Source: CAZGEA01 sp964524515 (GTDB lineage Bacteria; Patescibacteriota; Microgenomatia; UBA8517). From it: a DNA stretch of 64,000 nt. The position numbers were made by a program, and so were the translations under genes. This document shows positions 34,543-42,576 of this stretch, in pieces (position 1 is the stretch's first letter; every line of letters starts with the position of its first letter). The stretch is taken from the NCBI GenBank assembly GCA_964524515.1, contig CAZGEA010000002.1, positions 143,045 through 207,044 of the forward strand, read 5' to 3'. The notes beneath the pieces are model-generated. The model was not told where the DNA came from and did not search any database. It worked only from the letters and a program-made list of their open reading frames with translations.

Positions 34543-34586
34543 AACGCCACTAAAATTTGTGATTATTCACAAGCTCTAGTGGCGTT
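34543..34586. terminator. Bidirectional Rho-independent terminator
   Basis: AACGCCACTA (34543-34552) pairs with TAGTGGCGTT (34577-34586), with an inner TTGTG/CACAA stem. T-rich tracts lie on both sides (TTTTATTTATTT on plus, TTTTTTT on minus), so it serves the convergent genes at 33780 and 34595. Confidence 0.9.
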
Positions 34587-34594
34587 TTATTTAT

Positions 34595-35371
34595 TTAGAT
34601 CGAGTTATCAGTTAAAAGTTCAGTTATTGTCAAAATTTGTCCTTCTCCGATTTGGCACATTACATATACACATTCTTCTTCTCCCGCAGGCAATGTCATC
34701 TTTGGTGCTGGAAGCTTAAATAGCTTTTGGGCAAATTTGCGCTTCATCGTTATCCGGAATAATGTTCCTTGTTTGTAGTGAATTGCTGGTCTTCCAGTTG
34801 GATCCATTGCTTCATTTCCTATGGCAAAGTCCAAACTGGAGAATGATAGTTCATTATTCCAAGTTCCATCAGCCAGTTTGCGTTCTACTTTCAGTACTCC
34901 TTCTACAAGAGTTGGAGCTGAATGAACAAGAATGCTTATTCCCTTTCCACCCAATCCTTCACATACAGTTGTTAATCCACCAAGTTGTAACATAGTATTT
35001 GTCACAGGTACTGTGATTACAGATGGGGGTTGATTGTTTGTTTGAGTTTTTACTTCAGCCGGTTTCGTCTTTGACCCAGGAGGGCGGCCAACTCTTTTCT
35101 TCTCTTCAGGTTTTGTTGGTACTGTATCCCACTCAGCATTTCCGTTATTAATAACTTTTCCTTCTTGCTTCAGAATTTCCAAGCAACGAGCTACGTCTTG
35201 TCTCAATTCTTCAAAAACAGCAGGACCAGCATCAGCGGGAATGAGTATTCCCTTAAGGCCTGTTGTAATTTGAGATGCAGTCTGTTGAAGATTACTTGTT
35301 GCAAGCTCCTCTAAAATTGCGTTGCAAATTTCCTCAGCCGTCAGTTCAGTTACTTTTTTAAATTCTGGCAT
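34595..35371 (-). CDS. Hypothetical protein with AT-hook-like motif
   Basis: 258 aa. The N-terminal half is helical ('TAEEICNAILEELATSN'). A linker at about residues 93-105 contains 'KKRVGRPPGSKTK', which matches the core of an AT-hook (GRP). The C-terminal half is beta-rich. DNA or chromatin binding is a reasonable guess, not shown. The ATG is preceded by GAGG, so it is SD-led, and it shares a bidirectional terminator with the gene pair opposite. Confidence 0.65.
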   Translation of the reverse strand: MPEFKKVTELTAEEICNAILEELATSNLQQTASQITTGLKGILIPADAGPAVFEELRQDVARCLEILKQEGKVINNGNAEWDTVPTKPEEKKRVGRPPGSKTKPAEVKTQTNNQPPSVITVPVTNTMLQLGGLTTVCEGLGGKGISILVHSAPTLVEGVLKVERKLADGTWNNELSFSSLDFAIGNEAMDPTGRPAIHYKQGTLFRITMKRKFAQKLFKLPAPKMTLPAGEEECVYVMCQIGEGQILTITELLTDNSI

Positions 35372-35433
35372 CTTGTCCTCGTCGTGAATTATGTAGGTGC
35401 TATATCAGCTATTGCTGATGGAGGTATTTTATC

Positions 35434-36165
35434 TTATAGTATGTTGTAAGTCAAAAGTTTTATTTTATTATTCTCGCTTTCCAAATAGCTAAAATTCCCC
35501 AGGTGACTAAAGCCAGTGTTAACATAATTTAATTCTTTATCATATTCAGCCAAATGAGTATGTCCCATTACAAAAATCTCTGTTTGATGAGAATTTTGAA
35601 GCCTTTGCTTTTTATATTTAGTATTTAATAAATCATACAAAAATTTATTATGAATTTTTTGATATGTATAATATTTTGTTAACCAATCCAAAGGAAGAAG
35701 TGGTAGAGTAATCAAATGTAATAATTTGGGATATGGTCTAAATGTATCCATCAAAAACCAGGCCAATTTTGAAGATAATAACTGTCCGTGTTCAATGTGA
35801 AATTTGTTTTTTCCATGAGTAAGTTTCAATCTATATCCTTGGATTTTGCTAAATAAATTAACTCTGTTATCCATTTTCGACAAATCATCATGGTTGCCAA
35901 ATATGTAAATTGTTTTGTTTTTTAAGATAGGGAAAAGCTGACTCCATTGCGATTTTACAAATTTGTCAAAATCAGTTGCAGTATCTGCCCAAAAATCACC
36001 ATTTATAACAATCAAATCATATTGAGAGAATATCTTTACAAATTCTTCAAATATTTGCTTGTTAAACTTATGCCCCAAGTGAAGATCGGAAATAATCAGT
36101 AATTTTTTATTCTCATCGAGTTTAACCAAAAGACTTTCACTTTTTCTAATATCAATTTTTCCCAT
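35434..36165 (-). CDS. Metallophosphoesterase (calcineurin-like)
   Basis: 243 aa from the ATG at 36165. A TATAAT box overlaps an earlier in-frame ATG at 36180, which would then lie inside the promoter. The five metal motifs are seen: 'ISDLHLGH' (DxH), 'VINGDFWAD' (GDxxD-like), 'IFGNHDD' (GNHD), 'LTHGKNK..HIEHG', and 'VMGHTHLAEYD' (GHTH). The general layout is that of LpxH-like or cyclic phosphodiesterases. As the cell probably lacks lipid A, another phosphoester is the likely substrate. Confidence 0.86.
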   Translation of the reverse strand: MGKIDIRKSESLLVKLDENKKLLIISDLHLGHKFNKQIFEEFVKIFSQYDLIVINGDFWADTATDFDKFVKSQWSQLFPILKNKTIYIFGNHDDLSKMDNRVNLFSKIQGYRLKLTHGKNKFHIEHGQLLSSKLAWFLMDTFRPYPKLLHLITLPLLPLDWLTKYYTYQKIHNKFLYDLLNTKYKKQRLQNSHQTEIFVMGHTHLAEYDKELNYVNTGFSHLGNFSYLESENNKIKLLTYNIL

Positions 36166-36202
36166 AATGTTGTCAAACATTATACCAGGAAAACTTTAAT
36201 TA

Positions 36203-36231
36203 TTGCTATATTTATCCCCACGGGTTATACT
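36203..36231 (+). promoter_or_regulatory. Promoter of the 103-aa gene
   Basis: TTGCTA (36203-36208), 17-bp spacer, TATACT (36226-36231). The start codon at 36251 is 19 nt after the -10 box. Confidence 0.6.
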
Positions 36232-36250
36232 ATTAGATTTTCTAAAATTT

Positions 36251-36562
36251 ATGGAAGACGAAACAATGACAATCAATCAAACCGAAGACTTAAAATCTCA
36301 GGCACAAAAATTATATGATTTAGGCAAAGAGGCTGATAATGGTGCTTATTTTGATAATTTAAAGGCTAAATTTCAAGGCGAGATAAAACAGCCAGTAAGA
36401 TGTGCCATGTATGCCTTGGAAAATGGGTTTGGCGTGCCTATGAACAATATTCATGAAGTCCCAAAACAGCTTCGAGGAATTGGCTTTGATGTACCTGACT
36501 TAAACGAGCACGAATTAACAGTTTTTCTGTCTGAATTTGGAAATAGAGTGTTAGGTCTCTAA
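36251..36562 (+). CDS. Hypothetical protein (103 aa)
   Basis: Small soluble protein, mostly helical ('DLKSQAQKLYDLGKEADNG'). Not recognised. Start uncertain: the ATG at 36251 is the first after the promoter, but an ATG at 36266 has GGAAGA upstream at fitting distance. The 3' end overlaps dcd on the opposite strand by 12 bp. Confidence 0.55.
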   Translation: MEDETMTINQTEDLKSQAQKLYDLGKEADNGAYFDNLKAKFQGEIKQPVRCAMYALENGFGVPMNNIHEVPKQLRGIGFDVPDLNEHELTVFLSEFGNRVLGL

Positions 36563-37231
36563 ATCTTTCCAAAGCTGTGGAATCATCATATAAGGGTTCC
36601 AATTTTTCTCCAAATCCTCTTGGTTTGTTGTATTTTGATATTTACCAGTCTGGGCATAATCTGATCCCAGTATATTTCCCACTCTAAAAAAAGTAATTTG
36701 TGCAATGGGCTCATCAACCAATAAAATAATGGGGTATTCAAGCCCATTTTGTATCTCCATTGTCCAACGATTCGTGTATCCCACATCACCCCAACCAGCA
36801 CATTTGCACACACTTATTCCATTTCGGCCCATCGAGCTTCGAGCTTTCATCATTGTAGTTATTCCATTTTTTCCACCAATAAACTCTTGAGTGTGTCCAA
36901 GTATTAATTCCCCTGGTTTTAAAATTATTATTTGATCATCTTCTTTGAGTCCTTTATATTTTTCAACATCAAGTAAATCTGAAGCATTATCAGCCTTTAA
37001 TGGTTTTCCCCATAAATCATCAACTGATTGACGGCTCCATGGAAAATGAACAAAGTCCGCTGGTTGTGTTTGCTGTTTGAAGTAATTAGACCCAAGTGTC
37101 ACATCATAGCTTGAAGTTTTAAGTTGTTCACTGTTATACGGGCTAATTATGATATCGCCCTTAATTAATGCATCTTCGATTTGCTGATCAGATAATAAAC
37201 TTTGATTATTTTCTCTTAATTCAGTACTCAT
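36551..37231 (-). CDS. dcd: dCTP deaminase family protein
   Basis: 226 aa of the dCTP deaminase/dUTPase fold. Motifs: 'IISPYNSEQLKTSSYDVTLG' early, 'KPGELILGHTQEFIGG', and the active region 'KARSSMGRNGISVCKCAGW' with 'YTNRWTMEIQN'. It would convert dCTP to dUTP, or to dUMP if bifunctional. It forms a nucleotide module with the neighbouring thyX, tdk and tmk genes, which lead from dUMP or thymidine to dTDP. Confidence 0.88.
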   Translation of the reverse strand: MSTELRENNQSLLSDQQIEDALIKGDIIISPYNSEQLKTSSYDVTLGSNYFKQQTQPADFVHFPWSRQSVDDLWGKPLKADNASDLLDVEKYKGLKEDDQIIILKPGELILGHTQEFIGGKNGITTMMKARSSMGRNGISVCKCAGWGDVGYTNRWTMEIQNGLEYPIILLVDEPIAQITFFRVGNILGSDYAQTGKYQNTTNQEDLEKNWNPYMMIPQLWKDLET

Positions 37232-37246
37232 TTTAATTTAATTAAG

Positions 37247-37289
37247 TTGAGGTGAAACTTTTTTTGTATTTCAAAAAATTTCACCTCAA
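37247..37289 (-). terminator. Hairpin between thyX and dcd
   Basis: TTGAGGTGAAA (37247-37257) pairs perfectly with 37279-37289. Read on the minus strand it follows the thyX stop and precedes dcd. The T-run after it is weak (CTTAATT), so partial termination or mRNA protection is possible. Confidence 0.5.
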
Positions 37290-37297
37290 TCACTCTA

Positions 37298-38317
37298 TCA
37301 TATTTCCAATTTGAAAATCCGTGGATCTGATCTCTCTTCAATATTTCTTTCAAACCCTTTTCTGTATTGAACAAATCCTCTGAAATTTCCACACCACCCA
37401 TATTCAGTGATGATTAGTTTTGAATTTTCATCACTAATTCTAGAATTGGGATAGGTGTGCGTATAAGTCTCATATTCCATTTCGTTCATTGCTTGTGCAG
37501 CATGTTCAAAAGGACTCCAGTGACCATTTTTGATTAGACCTTGAACCATATCAAAGTCTTTTATGTAATCACTTTTGCCCCCATCAAAAGATTTGTATGA
37601 AACTCGCGCACATCGGGCTGTTGCAATAATTCTCTCAAGTTCGCTAGGATTTTTGGGAGAGTTTGGCTTATCCTCAAGATTCCACAATGCCGAATGTAGC
37701 ACAACGCTATCAATCTGGTCTCCATAAGGCAAATGCCACTCTCCTGGCTTCAAAACATTTGGCTTTGAAGTATTCAAAGCTTCCAAGATCATCTCTGCAA
37801 TGATTTGAATTTCAAGCTGAGCTTCACCATGTGCTCGCAATGCTGTAAAGTTTTCCCATTCAGTAGCAGTCACAATTACTTCGTGCATCATTAAAGGTTC
37901 GAGAAACCTATTAACAAGCTGTTTGGAGATTCCCATAATCAGTAACAATCTTGCAATAGCCACCAACATGTCACGTGCCATGAGCCAAATATTTTTGATG
38001 TTTTCAAATTCTGGCTGATCACTTGTAATCCAATCACTTGCCACCATCTTTTTGTGTGCTTTTGGAAACATGGTGGGAATAAATGGATTGTTAAGCAAAA
38101 AGCCAATTACTGTTTCAATGGGCCTTGCTCGCGATGAGGCGCTATTTTTTGATAGTAGTCTGTGAGTATTAAATTCAGCCAAAATAATCCTAGGGAAAAT
38201 CAATCGAAAAGTTGTGATTCGATGATATCCTCCTGGAAAAAGTGATTTATCAACTACCACAACACTATCAGCTAAGACTTCAACCAAAAATTGCCCTCTT
38301 TGAATTGTTGAACCCAT
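37298..38317 (-). CDS. FAD-dependent thymidylate synthase-like protein (divergent ThyX)
   Basis: 339 aa from the ATG at 38317, chosen because AAAGGA lies 9 nt upstream. ThyX normally has RHRxxSxNxxSxR; here the block reads 'THRLLSKNSASSRARP'. It keeps the core HRxxSKNxxSxR but with Thr for the first Arg. A second half contains 'GHWSPFEHAAQAM' (ThyX HxxxFEH-like) and 'GNFRGFVQYRK'. The length is well above classical ThyX (about 220-250 aa). The predicted role is dUMP to dTMP using folate and FAD. Neighbours dcd, tdk and tmk fit. Confidence 0.82.
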   Translation of the reverse strand: MGSTIQRGQFLVEVLADSVVVVDKSLFPGGYHRITTFRLIFPRIILAEFNTHRLLSKNSASSRARPIETVIGFLLNNPFIPTMFPKAHKKMVASDWITSDQPEFENIKNIWLMARDMLVAIARLLLIMGISKQLVNRFLEPLMMHEVIVTATEWENFTALRAHGEAQLEIQIIAEMILEALNTSKPNVLKPGEWHLPYGDQIDSVVLHSALWNLEDKPNSPKNPSELERIIATARCARVSYKSFDGGKSDYIKDFDMVQGLIKNGHWSPFEHAAQAMNEMEYETYTHTYPNSRISDENSKLIITEYGWCGNFRGFVQYRKGFERNIEERSDPRIFKLEI

Positions 38318-38441
38318 GATACTCATTCCTTTCAATATAAAATGTGCGAATTGCTAAACTTCTAGACAAGATACTAGGTGATTTTCGTTAAAATTTCTAG
38401 TATACAAATATAGACCGCTAGTTCTTTATATAAGGATACAA

Positions 38442-39008
38442 ATGATGGTCAAGGGAAAACTTGAAGTAATCACAGGCCCGATGTTCTCAGGTAAAACTGA
38501 AGAACTAATGAGAAAGATTAGAAGATTAAGAATCGCAAAAAAAGTTGTCTCAGTTTTCAAGCCAATTATTGATACTCGCTATGATAAAAATAGCTTGGCT
38601 TCACATAATGGTCAAAAACTCGAGGCAATTTGTATTACAACTGCATCTGAAATTCTTCTATGTAGAGATTTAAATGCAAACTCTGTTGCAATCGAGGAAG
38701 CTCAATTTTTTGGATCTGATATTCTTGAAGTTGTAAATTACCTGCTGGATCAAGGAGTTGATGTCATTTGTGCAGGATTAAGCCGTGATTTCTCAGGTCG
38801 TCCTTTCGGTTCCATGCCAACGCTTTTAGTAATGGCAGAAGAAATAACCTCTCTCAGTGCTGTTTGTACTGTTTGCGGTGATGATGCTTATTTCACACAA
38901 AGAATAATTGACGGCAAACCAGCCAAAAAAACTGATCCAATTATCCTGGTAGGTGCAACCGAAAACTACGAAGCTCGTTGTCGTACTCATCATGAAGTTC
39001 CAGATTAA
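38442..39008 (+). CDS. tdk: Thymidine kinase
   Basis: 188 aa type II thymidine kinase. P-loop 'GPMFSGKTEELMRK', 'IEEAQFFG' and a zinc-binding lasso region with 'CTVCGDD' and late 'CRTHHE'. It salvages thymidine to dTMP. AAGGA lies 5 nt before the ATG; a second ATG follows directly. It ends with its own terminator. Together with tmk it gives a salvage route parallel to the thyX route. Confidence 0.95.
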   Translation: MMVKGKLEVITGPMFSGKTEELMRKIRRLRIAKKVVSVFKPIIDTRYDKNSLASHNGQKLEAICITTASEILLCRDLNANSVAIEEAQFFGSDILEVVNYLLDQGVDVICAGLSRDFSGRPFGSMPTLLVMAEEITSLSAVCTVCGDDAYFTQRIIDGKPAKKTDPIILVGATENYEARCRTHHEVPD

Positions 39009-39016
39009 TTTCGTTG

Positions 39017-39052
39017 CCCGGAGCAAGACAAACTCTTCTCCGGGTATTATAT
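39017..39052 (+). terminator. Rho-independent terminator after tdk
   Basis: CCCGGAG (39017-39023) pairs with CTCCGGG (39038-39044), followed by TATTATATTT. Confidence 0.75.
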
Positions 39053-39076
39053 TTGTGATATATAGTAAAGATATAA

Positions 39077-39655
39077 ATGGGTAAAATTATAGTAATTTAT
39101 GGTGCTCCAAATTTAGGTAAAACTACTCAAGCCAAATTATTAACTGAAAAATTAAATAGTGAGGGGATGTCGTCAGTTTATTTCAAATATCCAATTTATG
39201 ATTTAGCCCCAACTGGACCAATAATAAACGAAGTTTTGCGCCATGGAAGGCAAATGGATGATTTAACTCTTCAAACTTTATATGCTCAAAATAGATTTGA
39301 CCATGAACCAAATTTATTTGATTGGGTTGATAATCGTGGCTTTAATGCAATTTTAGAAGATTACACAGGAACCGGAATTGCCTGGGGAATTACGAAAGGA
39401 ATTGATGTTGGAGTTTTAGAAGAAATAAATAAACCTCTAATAAAAGAACATTTATCAATTTGGCTAGATGGTCAACGATACACTAGTGGAATCGAACGGG
39501 GCCATCGATTTGAAAGTGATAGTAATCAATGGGAAAGAGCACGGGCAGTCCATGAGAATCTTGCCATAAAATATGGCTGGGTAAAAGTTGATGCAAGTCA
39601 AAACAAAGAAAATGTAGCAAAAGATATTTGGAATATTGTAAATAAAATTTTTTAA
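39077..39655 (+). CDS. tmk: Thymidylate kinase-like protein
   Basis: 192 aa. P-loop 'YGAPNLGKTTQAKLL' (usual GxxGxGKST is changed to NLGKTT). The DR-like motif is replaced by 'LEDYTGTGIAWG', and the LID region holds 'RGHRFESDSNQWERAR'. It phosphorylates dTMP to dTDP. The sequence is divergent from standard Tmk and may also resemble deoxynucleoside kinases, but the context with dcd, thyX and tdk supports Tmk. Confidence 0.82.
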   Translation: MGKIIVIYGAPNLGKTTQAKLLTEKLNSEGMSSVYFKYPIYDLAPTGPIINEVLRHGRQMDDLTLQTLYAQNRFDHEPNLFDWVDNRGFNAILEDYTGTGIAWGITKGIDVGVLEEINKPLIKEHLSIWLDGQRYTSGIERGHRFESDSNQWERARAVHENLAIKYGWVKVDASQNKENVAKDIWNIVNKIF

Positions 39656-39673
39656 CAATATACTTGTCCTGTA

Positions 39674-39898
39674 ATGAGCAGAGAGAAATTTTTGGGTCAC
39701 ATTGATCGTTTTCTGGTAGATAATCCCAACGGTGAAGTTTTTAGGGAAATGATACAAGACGAAATAAAAGCTCAAACCCTCACTAAAAAAGAAAAAGCTC
39801 AAATTTTCAGAAACTTATCAACAAATAGAGGTATAGGAAAGTCACATGGTTCTCAATTCAATGCTCCTCACCATCAAGGCAACATGAAAGGAAGTTAA
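39674..39898 (+). CDS. Small hypothetical protein (74 aa)
   Basis: Basic, polar, likely helical in the first half ('DEIKAQTLTKKEKAQIFRNL') and disordered at the His/Gly-rich end. Not recognised. It lies between tmk and glyA with small gaps. A TATACT box lies 9 nt before the ATG. Confidence 0.5.
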   Translation: MSREKFLGHIDRFLVDNPNGEVFREMIQDEIKAQTLTKKEKAQIFRNLSTNRGIGKSHGSQFNAPHHQGNMKGS

Positions 39899-39900
39899 TT

Positions 39901-41121
39901 ATGGAAAATCAAATATTAAATTTAATAAAAAAAGAAGAAAAACGACAAATTGAAACTTTAATGATGATTCCATCAGAAAATTACACTTATCCAGAAGTAA
40001 GACAGGCTGTTGGGTCTGTTTTAATGCACAAATATTCTGAAGGATATCCTAAAAAAAGATATTACCAAGGAAACAAAATAATTGATGAAGTAGAAGAAAT
40101 AGCTATTGTTAATGCCAAAAAATTATTCAATGTTCCCCATGCCAATGTTCAAAGCTATTCTGGTTCTCCTGCAAATTCTGCGGTCTTAATGGGATTAATT
40201 AATCCCGGAGACACAATAATGGGATTAAATCTAGCTTCAGGTGGACATTTAACTCATGGACACCCCAATATTACTTTTTCTGGAAAGTTTTTCAAAAGCG
40301 TTCAATATGGAGTCAAATCTGATGGTTATATTGATTATGATGAACTTGAAACTCTAGCTTTTAAAGAAAAGCCAAAATTAATTATTGCAGGATTAACTGC
40401 TTATTCCAGAAACTTAGATTGGGCAAGGTTTGCAGATATTTCAAAAAAAGTTAATGCTTATTTATTGGCTGACATTTCACATATTGCAGGGCTGGTGGCA
40501 GGTGGCGCAATTGATTCCCCAGTTGATTTTGTTGATGTAATTACAACTACTACTCACAAAACTCTTCGAGGCCCCAGGGGAGCATTGATTATGGTCACTC
40601 AAAAGGGAATTGACCGTGATCCAGATATGTCTAAAAAAATCGATCGAGCAGTTTTTCCAGGCTTGCAAGGCGGCCCTCACAATAATACAACAGCAGGGAT
40701 TGCAATAGCTTTAGAAAAAGCCAGCACAAAAGAATTTGCAGATTACGCCAAAAACACAATCAATAACGCAAAAGTCTTGGCAAAATCATTAATTGATTTT
40801 GGTTTTGATCTAATTACAGGTGGCACAGATAACCATTTAATGTTAATTGATTTGAGGAATAAAAATATTTTAGGTAAAGAAGCGGCAATATTACTCGAAG
40901 AAGCAGGGATTGTAGTCAATTACAACGCCGTGCCATTTGATCCTAATCCACCATTTAATCCCTCAGGAATTAGGCTTGGCACTCCAGCCTTAACTGCTCG
41001 TGGAATGGGGGAGAGTGAAATGATTCAAATTGCAAACTGGATTAACGAAATTATTGAGACAAAGTCAACTGAAAAAATCCAAAACGAAGTAGAAATACTA
41101 TGCAAAAAATTTCCCATTTAA
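39901..41121 (+). CDS. glyA: Serine hydroxymethyltransferase
   Basis: 406 aa, full length. Converts serine and THF to glycine and 5,10-methylene-THF. 'MIPSENYTYPEVRQAVGS', 'KRYYQGNKIIDEVE', the PLP lysine block 'TTTTHKTLRGPRG' and 'LQGGPHNNTTAGIA' are present. GGAAG precedes the ATG. Methylene-THF feeds the thyX reaction next door and folD downstream, so these genes form a one-carbon group. Confidence 0.97.
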   Translation: MENQILNLIKKEEKRQIETLMMIPSENYTYPEVRQAVGSVLMHKYSEGYPKKRYYQGNKIIDEVEEIAIVNAKKLFNVPHANVQSYSGSPANSAVLMGLINPGDTIMGLNLASGGHLTHGHPNITFSGKFFKSVQYGVKSDGYIDYDELETLAFKEKPKLIIAGLTAYSRNLDWARFADISKKVNAYLLADISHIAGLVAGGAIDSPVDFVDVITTTTHKTLRGPRGALIMVTQKGIDRDPDMSKKIDRAVFPGLQGGPHNNTTAGIAIALEKASTKEFADYAKNTINNAKVLAKSLIDFGFDLITGGTDNHLMLIDLRNKNILGKEAAILLEEAGIVVNYNAVPFDPNPPFNPSGIRLGTPALTARGMGESEMIQIANWINEIIETKSTEKIQNEVEILCKKFPI

Positions 41122-41140
41122 CACCTATAACTATTAACTA

Positions 41141-41168
41141 TTGACAAATTGAGTAAATGGAATATAAT
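41141..41168 (+). promoter_or_regulatory. Strong promoter of RNA 1
   Basis: TTGACA (41141-41146), 16-bp spacer, TATAAT (41163-41168). Both boxes match consensus; no protein gene follows. Confidence 0.85.
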
Positions 41169-41174
41169 ACTTCT

Positions 41175-41946
41175 ACATTGAATTTCGCACATTAAGAAAA
41201 GTGATTTTTTCTGTCTCGCATCTTGGTACACAAAATGCTTGTGTACCGCGAGCGAGGCAGAAAATGTTGACTCTGCGTAAATGCGCAAAAAAAGGCTTCT
41301 GCAACCCTCCGTGCGCGAAGATCCCAGGTGCTTTAGTTGAACAAACTTAAGTATTATGGCTTTGCTGTTAGGGCTTAGGTACACACATCCCGTTGGATGG
41401 GTATCTTGCAGTCGCCAGTTCAAAGCAGTCTTGAGTCCGAAACCTCTAGTTCCGCGGCGCGACATATCCCGCTGGATACGATTGGTTAGGCAAAGAAAAA
41501 ACAAGCTGCTTTTATCTAGAGTCGCTGAACCCTTCGGGTTCTAGGTTAGTGCAATTCATTGCATTAACATTTCAACGCAAATCACACTAGGGATCAAGAA
41601 GTACGTCTCGGTTCAGATCAACGCGCCGCGTAGCCTGGAAAAAAAGGTTATCGCACGTCCGCGCAAGTTCTGCCCCGCCCGAGACCGCGACTTTTTGATC
41701 CCGCCACACTGAAGAGAGGTCCTTCCACGCTGCTTAAAGCACCAGCGCGTCGAGTTCCGTTTTGGATCTCTCTTCAGTTTTATCGATAATTTCGCTAGCA
41801 AGCAACTCAAAAGTTTGTTTACAAATTAAAGTTGTTTTATAGTTTGAGCTTGCTAGCTTTTCTTTGGCCCGGTCGGAAAAAAAGATTTAGTTTAGAGTTT
41901 ACCAATAGGTTTACTTTTTACTTAGATTCTTCCGCCCGGGCCTTTT
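41175..41946 (+). ncRNA. RNA 1: large structured RNA, about 770 nt, unassigned
   Basis: A gene-free stretch that is visibly richer in G and C than its surroundings. It starts at a consensus promoter and ends at a terminator. Clear helices: 41207-41219 with 41252-41264 (13 bp) capped by 41225-41233/41239-41247; 41590-41611 with 41679-41702 (about 19 pairs); 41710-41718 with 41768-41776; 41794-41802 with 41849-41857; and the terminator stem. CCC-TTC-GGG is a stable hairpin near 41530. I find no tmRNA TTCGA T-loop and no RNase P GAGGAAAGTCC. It may be one of the large ornate RNA classes or a new one. Ends are estimates. Confidence 0.65.
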
Positions 41947-41950
41947 GCAT
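41866..41950 (+). terminator. Terminator of RNA 1
   Basis: GGCCCGG (41866-41872) pairs with CCGGGCC (41936-41942); CGGAA/TTCCG extends it after a small bulge. TTTTGCATTTTT follows. Confidence 0.8.
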
Positions 41951-41968
41951 TTTTAGAAAGTCAAATAT

Positions 41969-41996
41969 TTGACAAATCCCATAATGCGTATATAAT
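41969..41996 (+). promoter_or_regulatory. Strong promoter of RNA 2
   Basis: TTGACA (41969-41974), 16-bp spacer, TATAAT (41991-41996). Same spacing as RNA 1 and RNA 4. Confidence 0.85.
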
Positions 41997-42002
41997 ACAT
42001 TT

Positions 42003-42338
42003 ACTATAAGTTAATTATCGCACCTTACTTATCTTTATAGCTCCTTTTTAACTCACAACACTTGTGGCTTAAAAAAGGGCTATAAAAAAATCTCTGAAAC
42101 ACTTTTAGGCGGTATCGCCTCGAGGGACTTCCTCGCTTAAGCCAAACCTTAATAATTATTATTAGTGCCGGCTGAAGCAAAGTGTTTTTGGAAAAATCAA
42201 GACAATCCAGGAACTTATCGGCTAATTAGCCCCTCCGATAGTTTGCTGGTAGCAGTTTAGTAAATGGCCTAGGATGTGCAGTTAGAAATTAAATTTATTG
42301 AAATAAATTTAACGCACAAACTAGGCCACTCTTTTTTT
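42003..42338 (+). ncRNA. RNA 2: structured RNA, about 335 nt, unassigned
   Basis: Bounded by a consensus promoter and a strong terminator. Helices in order: 42035-42085 (TTATAGC..GCTATAA with CCTTTTTAA/TTAAAAAAGG and CACAA/TTGTG inside); 42099-42105 with 42179-42185 enclosing GGCG/CGCC and GAGG/CCTC hairpins and a GCTTaAGCC/GGCTgAAGC stem; TATCGG/CCGATA near 42219-42240; then the terminator stem. No frame of coding quality. Not recognised as tmRNA, RNase P, SRP or 6S RNA. The 5' region carries ATCGCACCTTA (42017-42027), also found in RNA 4. Confidence 0.68.
42265..42338 (+). terminator. Terminator of RNA 2
   Basis: TGGCCTAG (42265-42272) pairs with CTAGGCCA (42321-42328). Inner GTGC/GCAC and a long AATTAAATTTATT/AATAAATTTAA stem extend it. 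CTCTTTTTTT follows. Confidence 0.9.
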
Positions 42339-42347
42339 CTCCAACTA

Positions 42348-42376
42348 TTTCAATTCAAATTTTTTTGTGTTATATT
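42348..42376 (+). promoter_or_regulatory. Promoter of RNA 3
   Basis: TTTCAA (42348-42353), 17-bp spacer, TATATT (42371-42376). Confidence 0.5.
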
Positions 42377-42382
42377 ACCTCT

Positions 42383-42551
42383 GCGTACTATTACATGCAC
42401 ACACCTCCTCCGGAACAGATGACAAGTCAGTAGTTTGCGGCGTGAATTGTGCACAGGTTCGAAGTTTGTAGATGGCAACAGTGGGAAGAAAAAGTAGTGA
42501 AGTAAACAAATGCATGTAATTGCGCCTTACTTTCTCTTCCCACACTTTTTT
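42383..42551 (+). ncRNA. RNA 3: about 170-nt RNA with interleaved stems
   Basis: TTACATGCA (42391-42399) pairs perfectly with TGCATGTAA (42511-42519). GTGGGAAGA (42481-42489) pairs perfectly with TCTTCCCAC (42535-42543), followed by ACTTTTTT. The two stems interleave, so they form a pseudoknot or exclude each other. A hairpin with CCG-AAC..GTT-CGG and TGAC/GTCA lies at about 42411-42443. It ends 25 nt before folD, which has its own -10 box, so RNA 3 seems separate and not a folD leader. Size recalls 6S RNA; no family match by eye. Confidence 0.55.
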
Positions 42552-42564
42552 CCTCAATCTATAT

Positions 42565-42576
42565 TAAAATAACACT
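42565..42576 (+). promoter_or_regulatory. -10 box of folD, leaderless type
   Basis: TAAAAT (42565-42570), 6 nt, ATG at 42577. Confidence 0.55.

Noticed and set aside
41118..41544. Open frames on both strands inside RNA 1
   Set aside because: They run across promoter and hairpins, have no start signals and odd composition. The stretch behaves as structured RNA.
41121..42576. tmRNA, RNase P or SRP RNA in the glyA-folD gap
   Set aside because: No GGTTCGA T-loop, no GAGGAAAGTCC-type P4 segment and no SRP GGAAGGAAGCAG-type loop on either strand by eye. A strongly divergent form cannot be fully excluded.
42339..42576. ZTP or THF riboswitch upstream of folD
   Set aside because: These classes occur before folD, but the conserved CCGCCTGGGC core of the ZTP type and the THF core are not seen, and a terminator plus a new -10 box separate this RNA from folD.
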